Shown piece after piece: positions 1-4,759 of a stretch of 7,025 bases of DNA (its first letter is position 1; every line of letters starts with the position of its first letter). The DNA is from Oscillospiraceae bacterium. Lineage in GTDB: Bacteria > Bacillota_A > Clostridia > Oscillospirales > JAAYXM01. Below the pieces are notes generated by a model that was not told the DNA's origin, ran no database searches, and saw only the letters and a program-made list of their open reading frames with translations. Position numbers and translations under genes: made by a program. The stretch spans positions 1-7,025 of the forward strand of contig JAFQVE010000257.1 in assembly GCA_017408185.1 (NCBI GenBank), written 5' to 3'.

Positions 1-1062
1 AGATGCCGTATTCTTCGCGTGGCGCATTTTTATGGTATTGCTCTTTTCTTTGATATAATTCAGAACATACTCGTCCTCATACATGTCAAAAACAATATCA
101 TACGCCGTTGCAAGCTCTACTGCATTGCCTGATTCCCAGATGCGTCCCGTCATTTTACCTTTTTCGGCACCGCCATCGGCATTCCATACCTTGTTTCCGT
201 AAACCGAAAGATCATACTCGTGATAAAAATCCGCAATTCTGTCAAGAAGGATTGCAGCAACACGTCCATATTGCTTATCGCCTGTATAGAAATATGCAAG
301 AGCACAGTTTCTTATAGCCTCCGAAACAGCTCCATCCTCTCCACTTATCCAATAGAATACGGCCGTATGCATATATTCTGCAATATAGATATGCCGTTCT
401 GTTGCGAGGACATTCCCTTTTTCATCGACATACTCATACAGTGTTCCGTCAGCTTTTGCCGGAACATAACCCATACTGTCATCAACGCCCCAGGTTTCAA
501 CGGTTTCACCTTCACGAAGACCTTTGCCTCCGTTTGCCGTATCGTCGATTGTTTTATACATTTTGTTTGTGAGGTATCCGCCGGGCACGCCATAACCGTA
601 GTATTTTTTCCACTGCGCACTGTGCTCTGCTCCGGGTTCGGTTACGGATTTATCTCCGAACAGCTCACGATGAGCTTCAAGTGCACGCATACGGTCAAAT
701 TCACGATACTCATTAAGTCCAAGCTCGTAAAATTTTTCAAAGTCATTACTCGGGAAAACTCTCTTACATTCCGGGCACTGTACCTTCCATGGACGTGACA
801 GAGCGTTGTGCACCCACGGGAACTGCCCACGAAGAGCCATTAAATCTGCATTACAGAAACGGCAGATGTACATTTCCGGGTCATTCTTTGCACCGAGAGA
901 GTGCGAACGCGGAATGCCTTGTGACGCAATCATATTATAAAGATCATCGAGCCTTGATACGTATTTGTCTGCAATCTTTACATATGTTTCGGCATTGCTT
1001 TTTACCCAATCATATTTCTTGTAATTTTCACGTGCTGCCTGTACCATTTCTTCAGGTCTGTA
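1..1062 (-). other. Heparinase II/III-like N-terminal (alpha/alpha-toroid) region, incomplete
   Basis: From residue 1200 the composition changes from beta-strand, Thr/Val-rich to helical, aromatic and charged (MVQAARENYKKYDW, then DKYVSRLDDLYNMIASQG). The combination of a helical start, a double CxxC, CKRVFPSNDFEKFYELGLNE and W-E-S-G-N-A-V-E-L-A-T-A-Y-D is what I know from heparinase II/III-type proteins of Firmicutes such as Paenibacillus. About 354 residues are present. The rest of the toroid with most catalytic residues, and the beta-sandwich domain, would lie beyond position 1, so catalytic competence cannot be judged. Confidence 0.75.
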
Positions 1063-4000
1063 GGTCGCTTTTGCCTTTCCCTTTACAACAGAAAGAGTTA
1101 CACGTTCGGTGTGAATACTTCCATTGACATTTACCGTAACCTCAAACTCCGCATCGCCGACTTTCTTCGGGATTATATTGTTTTTCTCATCAATATCAGC
1201 AATGTCCTTTGTTAAAGCAACAGAAGAAATGTTTTCGTTTTCAACCGCATACTCTTTTCCAAGGTGATCGGTTGCCGTCACATAAATCGGAACCGTATCA
1301 TTTTCCTTATCCGTAAGACGGATATATTGACTTCCTCCGGAGGTTGCCGATAATTTTACTATACGACCTTCAAATATCGTTATAGTGGAAACACCGACTG
1401 TTTCTTTTCCGTTAAAGGTTGAAGTTACCTCTACATCAACAGTTCCGGCTTTCTTCGCGGTAATTACATCCCCCTCGATTGTTGCAGTTTTCTCATCAAG
1501 CGAACGGTATGTTGAAGAAACAGATTCAGCACTTAAAACTCGGCCATTTGCAATCCTTGGTTCTGCAACAAGTCTTGCTGTTTCGCCAACGCCAATTCCG
1601 TTTCCTTCAGGCTTTGCTCCGGTTGAAGCAAGTCCCTCTGTTCTTACGGGAATATTATAGGTTTCCGTTTTAACTTCCGAACCATTAAGGACTGCCTTAA
1701 GCGTTACGGTACTTTCGCCATCGCTCAGAGCCGAGAGCTTACCGAGATATGCTTCATCAACTATCGAATCTTCAATGGATACGCTTTCTCCTTCAACAGA
1801 TGCAAGGATACAGTTTGATGTGTCTGCACTTCTGTCACTTGCATATCCGTTTACAAGACGTTCCGTTTCGTCGGAGAGGATGATACGTGCCGTAATAACA
1901 TTCTTTTCACCGACAACAAGTTCCTGCGGCACTGTTGCACGAAGTATTGTTTTTGACTCATCAATATTCACCGGTTTAAAGGTCATTTTGCTGAGCAAAA
2001 TATACGGACGGACATTTTTTCTCGCTTCTGCAAGAGCAAACATAACCTTTACCCTGCCGGTTTCATCAGGAGCAAGATAAATAGAATTAAGCTTTGTTTC
2101 GCCATCAGGATTTATGACAGGCACACCGGTTACTGATGCATCATAGCTATCATAGAAGCCTGCATACTGACCATCTGCATATATATACCATGAGGCACCG
2201 GATGCCCATTTGCCGCCCAGGAAGGAAAGTGAATACCAGCCGGGCTTTGCTGTGCCGAGATTTATCTCAGCAGTCCACTTTTCCATCTCTCCGCCAGCGG
2301 AAAGCCACGGAGTTTCCTTTGTTTCAATACCTATAAGTTCAACCCCGAAGGAATGGTTGAATTCTCTTGCAGAACCCTGTCCGCTTTTTTCTGTAGTCTC
2401 AACAGCAACCGCAGCAAAGCCTTTACCCTTTACCTGTCGTGGGGTTGTCTGAATTGCCGGATCCTTACTGTACCCAATCTTCTCAGCGGTTGTAAAGTCA
2501 ATCGTAACCGTTTTATCCAAAGGCTCCGGAGTTATTTCGATTGTTGCTTTTCCGGATATTTCCGTTCCATCATATGCCGTTACCGTTGCCTGTATCTCGG
2601 CAATGCCCACCGAAACACCGGTAATAACACCTGTTTCGGGATTTACTGAAGCATATTCCGGAGTAAGGCTCTCGTATGAGACCTCATATCCATCCTCTTC
2701 AGGCCATGCACTTCCATCGTCTCTTGTGAGAGTTACGGAGGTTTCACCAACGTTGCCGACTGCAATCTGACTTACACTGAATGCAAGATCAACCTTTGAA
2801 AGCTTTGGCTTTTCTATGATCTTAATCGGGATTTCCTTTACACACGGTTCCTGTCCTGCTATATTTATTGCAACAAGAGCCTTTGCATTTCCTTTTGCCA
2901 CCGCATTTACCGTAAAGGTAATTTCATCCGAGGTAACCGGCATTGCCGACTCAACATTTTCTACCGTTGCAACACCAACATCAGAGCTTGTGACAGAAGT
3001 CACGCAGCTTGCAGTATCGGTGCTTCCGTTATCTGCAAGGCCGAAGCTCCGATATGAGCCATCGGACATAAGCACCTTTGCAGTTATTTCTGCTTTTTCA
3101 CCAACATAAATTGTTTCAGGTGCGTCACTCTCTACCTTCAAAACATACGGAGCTTCCTGCACGTCAATCGGTACAAGCTCCACAAGGTAGGGCTGGAAAA
3201 ACGACACATCATACATCTTTTTTCTTACTCTGAAGGAGATTTCAACATCGCCTGCAGGAAGATAAACCGTATTAAGTCTTTTTCTTTCACCAAGCACTGC
3301 ACTGCTTGCATCAGCCTTGTTGAAATTATAATCACCGGCATATTGTCCGTTCACATATATTGCATAATCAGAGTTTGCATACCATTTTGATCCCTGAACA
3401 TAAACTGCATAGTAGCCTTCGCCATAGCTTCGTTTTTTGATTGTGAACATTGCATTCTGTGAGATTTCAGCCGTGCTTGCCGGCCACACATCATCAGGTG
3501 CTTTTTTGTTTGTGTTGGTCGCAATCGTCGCTACTCCGACTCCGTTTACCTCATGTGGAGTATAGCGACTGTTGTTACAAGTTGTTGTTTTATCAAAAAC
3601 AATGCTGAAGCCCGTGGTTTTCCACGCATCAGAAGGTGCGGTCTTGTCCGCATAGACGATTGAGTTTTTTGTCATATCAATCGTCATCTTTACAGGTCCC
3701 GACGGCACAATAACCTTTATCGGAACTGTAGCAGAAACCTGTTTTCCGCAAACCTTACCGATTACGTCAAGCGTTGTTTCTCCCTCTCCCTGAGCGGAGA
3801 GCTTACCATTGTAAATTCCATCTGACATTACTCCCGTAAGCGATGCAACATCAGGGTTTCCGGACGAAACGGCAAGATAATTTTCAGTATCGGGTTCTCT
3901 GTTTGCCTTATATCCGTTAAGACGGTACACAGTACCGTCAGACATTTTAACCTTAGCTTCAATATCTTCAACATCACCTACAAGCATCATTTCCGGCTTT

Positions 4001-4659
4001 GTGACGGAAAGCGATAAGCTTTCCATGTCGGGTGCAGTTGTCGGCGTGAAGGTCATACTGCTGATGATAAGACGAGGAACTCCATCGTAAACCGATTTAT
4101 CCACCGGAGCAAACATAACCTTTACCTTTCCGTTGTCATCGGGAGTAAGATAAAGAGAATTGAGCTTTATTTCTCCATCAGGATTCATTTTAGGCACACC
4201 TGTTGCCGATGCATCATAGCTATCGTAAAAACCTGCATACTGACCGTCTACATATATGTACCATGCACTCGCCGTGTTACTCTTTCCGGCAAGAAGCGAA
4301 ACATCATACCAACCGGATGTTGCATTGCCAAAATCAACCTCTATAGTCCATTTCTCATTTTCTCCGCCATCCGAAAGCCACGGAGTCGCGCCTGTTGAAA
4401 CGTGAATGAGCTTAACCCCAAACCCCTGCTTATAATAAGATCTTGCAGAATACTTGCCTTTTATTGTTGTGGTTTCGCCTTTAACTGTGGTAAATCCTTC
4501 ACCTGCAAGCGCAGCAACACTGTCGTTTTTGTCATGATTAATGCTCGTTTCTGTTGTGAAATCTATGATTACAGATGCGTCACCCGATGCAAATGTTATA
4601 CACGGAAAAAGCCCAAAAAGCATCGTTACCACAAGAATCAACGATAAATATCTTTTCAT
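1..4659 (-). CDS. Secreted modular heparinase II/III-family polysaccharide lyase, N-terminal 1553 residues, 3' end off window
   Basis: The frame is uninterrupted from ATG 4659-4657 to the window edge. The start is fixed by an AAGGAG site six bases upstream and a clear Sec signal peptide (1-24, MKRYLSLILVV...TFA). Domains in order: A module (29-208), Ig (214-319), B module (323-499), Ig (505-616), Ig (618-713), A module (715-898), Ig (902-1007), Ig (1011-1098), Ig (1099-1193), then a heparinase II/III-like region (from about 1200). That region contains a CxxC...CxxC cluster (C1266, C1269, C1295, C1298), the segment FPSNDFEKFYELGLNEY, a helical stretch around 1434-1485 and GRIWES at 1505-1510. 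Family members cleave uronic-acid polysaccharides by beta-elimination outside the cell. The catalytic core and beta-sandwich end lie largely beyond the window, so activity and substrate are inferred. The enzyme domain starts only after some 1190 residues of accessory modules, an unusually long N-terminal arm. Confidence 0.93.
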   Translation of the reverse strand, partial: MKRYLSLILVVTMLFGLFPCITFASGDASVIIDFTTETSINHDKNDSVAALAGEGFTTVKGETTTIKGKYSARSYYKQGFGVKLIHVSTGATPWLSDGGENEKWTIEVDFGNATSGWYDVSLLAGKSNTASAWYIYVDGQYAGFYDSYDASATGVPKMNPDGEIKLNSLYLTPDDNGKVKVMFAPVDKSVYDGVPRLIISSMTFTPTTAPDMESLSLSVTKPEMMLVGDVEDIEAKVKMSDGTVYRLNGYKANREPDTENYLAVSSGNPDVASLTGVMSDGIYNGKLSAQGEGETTLDVIGKVCGKQVSATVPIKVIVPSGPVKMTIDMTKNSIVYADKTAPSDAWKTTGFSIVFDKTTTCNNSRYTPHEVNGVGVATIATNTNKKAPDDVWPASTAEISQNAMFTIKKRSYGEGYYAVYVQGSKWYANSDYAIYVNGQYAGDYNFNKADASSAVLGERKRLNTVYLPAGDVEISFRVRKKMYDVSFFQPYLVELVPIDVQEAPYVLKVESDAPETIYVGEKAEITAKVLMSDGSYRSFGLADNGSTDTASCVTSVTSSDVGVATVENVESAMPVTSDEITFTVNAVAKGNAKALVAINIAGQEPCVKEIPIKIIEKPKLSKVDLAFSVSQIAVGNVGETSVTLTRDDGSAWPEEDGYEVSYESLTPEYASVNPETGVITGVSVGIAEIQATVTAYDGTEISGKATIEITPEPLDKTVTIDFTTAEKIGYSKDPAIQTTPRQVKGKGFAAVAVETTEKSGQGSAREFNHSFGVELIGIETKETPWLSAGGEMEKWTAEINLGTAKPGWYSLSFLGGKWASGASWYIYADGQYAGFYDSYDASVTGVPVINPDGETKLNSIYLAPDETGRVKVMFALAEARKNVRPYILLSKMTFKPVNIDESKTILRATVPQELVVGEKNVITARIILSDETERLVNGYASDRSADTSNCILASVEGESVSIEDSIVDEAYLGKLSALSDGESTVTLKAVLNGSEVKTETYNIPVRTEGLASTGAKPEGNGIGVGETARLVAEPRIANGRVLSAESVSSTYRSLDEKTATIEGDVITAKKAGTVDVEVTSTFNGKETVGVSTITIFEGRIVKLSATSGGSQYIRLTDKENDTVPIYVTATDHLGKEYAVENENISSVALTKDIADIDEKNNIIPKKVGDAEFEVTVNVNGSIHTERVTLSVVKGKAKATYRPEEMVQAARENYKKYDWVKSNAETYVKIADKYVSRLDDLYNMIASQGIPRSHSLGAKNDPEMYICRFCNADLMALRGQFPWVHNALSRPWKVQCPECKRVFPSNDFEKFYELGLNEYREFDRMRALEAHRELFGDKSVTEPGAEHSAQWKKYYGYGVPGGYLTNKMYKTIDDTANGGKGLREGETVETWGVDDSMGYVPAKADGTLYEYVDEKGNVLATERHIYIAEYMHTAVFYWISGEDGAVSEAIRNCALAYFYTGDKQYGRVAAILLDRIADFYHEYDLSVYGNKVWNADGGAEKGKMTGRIWESGNAVELATAYDIVFDMYEDEYVLNYIKEKSNTIKMRHAKNTAS
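766..864 (-). other. Four-cysteine CxxC...CxxC cluster, probable metal-binding knuckle
   Basis: C1266-R-F-C1269 and C1295-P-E-C1298 are separated by 25 residues (MALRGQFPWVHNAL...). Spacing and context fit a structural zinc site at the entry of the heparinase-like domain. Metal binding is inferred from the pattern. Apart from C20 in the signal peptide, the protein has only scattered single cysteines elsewhere. Confidence 0.65.
1081..1956 (-). other. Ig-like domains 4 to 6 of the heparinase-like protein, stalk before the catalytic domain
   Basis: Residues 902-1007 follow the second A module and carry the matching signature (ILSDETERLVNGYASDR). Residues 1011-1098 are a BIG2-like domain (IGVGETARLVAEPRIANG, LDEKTATIEGDVITAKKAGT, closing VSTITIFEG). 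Residues 1099-1193 are a more diverged Ig-like domain (GSQYIRLTDKENDTVPIYVT, ADIDEKNNIIPKKVGDAEFE). The three together form a probable rigid stalk placing the binding modules away from the enzyme. Confidence 0.7.
1966..2517 (-). repeat. A module, copy 2, heparinase-like protein residues 715-898
   Basis: It runs from DKTVTIDFTT to KMTFKPVN. It keeps TPWLSAGGEMEKWT, GWYSLSFLGG, WYIYADGQYAGFYDSYDAS, PDGETKLNSIYL and RVKVMFA, but diverges at the end (LAEARKNVRPYILLS in place of PVDKSVYDGVPRLIIS). DNA similarity to copy 1 is still obvious, for example catcatagctatc and cctgcatactgacc on the plus strand in both, which points to an internal duplication. Confidence 0.75.
2521..3147 (-). other. Ig-like domains 2 and 3 of the heparinase-like protein (after B module)
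   Basis: Residues 505-616 carry ETIYVGEKAEITAKVLMSDG, SYRSFG and VGVATVEN, ending IKIIEKP. They match the post-B domain of the upstream protein. Residues 618-713 form a further BIG2-like domain (VDLAFSVSQIAVGNVGE, YASVNPETGVITGVSVGIAE, closing at ATIEITPEP) with the classic 'A-x-V-[N/D]...G-V-I-T-G' BIG2 turn. This second domain has no counterpart in the upstream protein, so it was inserted or lost. Confidence 0.75.
3163..3693 (-). repeat. B module, heparinase-like protein residues 323-499
   Basis: It runs from VKMTIDMTKNS to VELVPID. Landmarks are SDAWKTTGFSIVFDKT, GYYAVYVQGSKWYANSDYA, IYVNGQYAGDYNF, RLNTVYLPAGDVEISFRVRK and MYD. It shares with the A modules a starting [I/L]-D-F/M-T strand and the core Y-x-I-Y-V-x-G-Q-Y-A-G-x-Y followed by L-N-[S/T]-[V/L/I]-Y-L, so A and B look like two divergent branches of one family. 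An aromatic-rich strand (KWYANS) is a plausible ligand contact, which is inference. Confidence 0.72.
3703..4020 (-). other. Ig-like domain 1 of the heparinase-like protein (after A module)
   Basis: Residues 214-319. The first strand is LSVTKPEMMLVGD, followed by AKVKMSDGTVYRLNGYKANR, a VSSGNPDVAS segment and the closing Gly-rich strand with ATVPIKVIVP. This is a BIG2-like pattern, with the NGY-K-A-x-R signature that marks domains following A modules. Confidence 0.7.
4036..4575 (-). repeat. A module, copy 1 (carbohydrate-binding-like beta-sandwich), heparinase-like protein residues 29-208
   Basis: The module runs from VIIDFTT to SMTFTPTT. Landmarks are TPWLSDGGENEKWT, GWYDVSLLAG, WYIYVDGQYAGFYDSYDAS, PDGEIKLNSLYL and KVKVMFAPVDKSVYDG. 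The pattern of G-x-Y, an alternating strand, then a Y-x-I-Y-V-D-G hairpin resembles galactose-binding-like beta-sandwiches such as CBM6/CBM35. That is a resemblance in pattern only; I do not recognise a named family. The core of this copy (133-184) matches the second copy at 42 of 52 positions by hand count. Confidence 0.75.
4588..4659 (-). other. Sec signal peptide of the heparinase-like protein
   Basis: Residues 1-24 have a basic start (MKRY), a hydrophobic core (LSLILVVTMLFGLF) and a small-residue cleavage site TFA before SGDAS, which fits signal peptidase I. A cysteine occurs at residue 20, but FPC lacks the small residue before Cys that a lipobox needs, so a lipoprotein is less likely. 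The mature protein is therefore predicted to be exported. How it is retained at the surface, if at all, is not visible. Confidence 0.88.
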
Positions 4660-4665
4660 AGGAGT

Positions 4666-4671
4666 CTCCTT
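4666..4671 (-). promoter_or_regulatory. Ribosome binding site AAGGAG of the heparinase-like gene
   Basis: On the minus strand AAGGAG is followed by six bases and then ATG (4659-4657). This near-consensus Shine-Dalgarno site decides the start codon, and translation from there begins with a signal peptide. Confidence 0.88.
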
Positions 4672-4710
4672 TTCTCAAAGCACACGAAATTCTCTGATAT
4701 ATCCCTTTAA

Positions 4711-4749
4711 ATATCGGGGCGCAAAGGAATTTCCATTACGCCCCAATAT
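4711..4749 (-). terminator. Intergenic hairpin downstream of the first gene, probable terminator or attenuator
   Basis: Two 11-base arms (4749-4739 and 4721-4711 as read on the minus strand, ATATTGGGGCG and CGCCCCGATAT) pair over their full length with one G-U pair. They enclose a 17-base loop that can itself form a short GGAA/TTCC stem. The hairpin begins about ten bases after the TAA of the upstream gene, the usual place for an intrinsic terminator. The following bases (TTTAAAGGGATAT) give only a short T run, so it may terminate partially, or protect the 3' end of the upstream message, with some read-through into the next gene. Confidence 0.65.
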
Positions 4750-4759
4750 GTATTGATTG

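Larger units (their letters stand above)
4660..4759. other. Intergenic gap between the two paralogous genes
   Basis: This 100-bp spacer contains the hairpin and the ribosome binding site listed separately. Between them (about 4672-4710) I see no convincing promoter: a TATATC hexamer exists, but its best -35 partner is poor and overlaps the hairpin. Same orientation and short spacing suggest the two genes form one transcription unit with the hairpin tuning the second gene, or that the second has a weak promoter of its own. Confidence 0.6.

Noticed and set aside
220..798. 192-codon open frame on the plus strand, with other plus-strand frames along the window
   Set aside because: It lies fully antisense to the conserved heparinase-like region, has no convincing ribosome binding site, and its translation is Cys/Phe/Ile-rich without domain features.
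4597..4605. Lipoprotein processing at cysteine 20 of the heparinase-like protein
   Set aside because: The preceding residues LFP do not fit a lipobox, while TFA-S four residues later is a good signal peptidase I site.
4660..4670. 11-base palindrome (AGGAGTCTCCT as read on the plus strand) overlapping the ribosome binding site
   Set aside because: Five-base arms with a one-base centre cannot fold as a hairpin, and as an operator it is too short to stand out from the Shine-Dalgarno sequence itself.
4672..4716. Promoter for the heparinase-like gene (TATATC with an upstream TTGCGC)
   Set aside because: The match to -10 is partial, the -35 has only three consensus bases, and it lies inside the hairpin arm.
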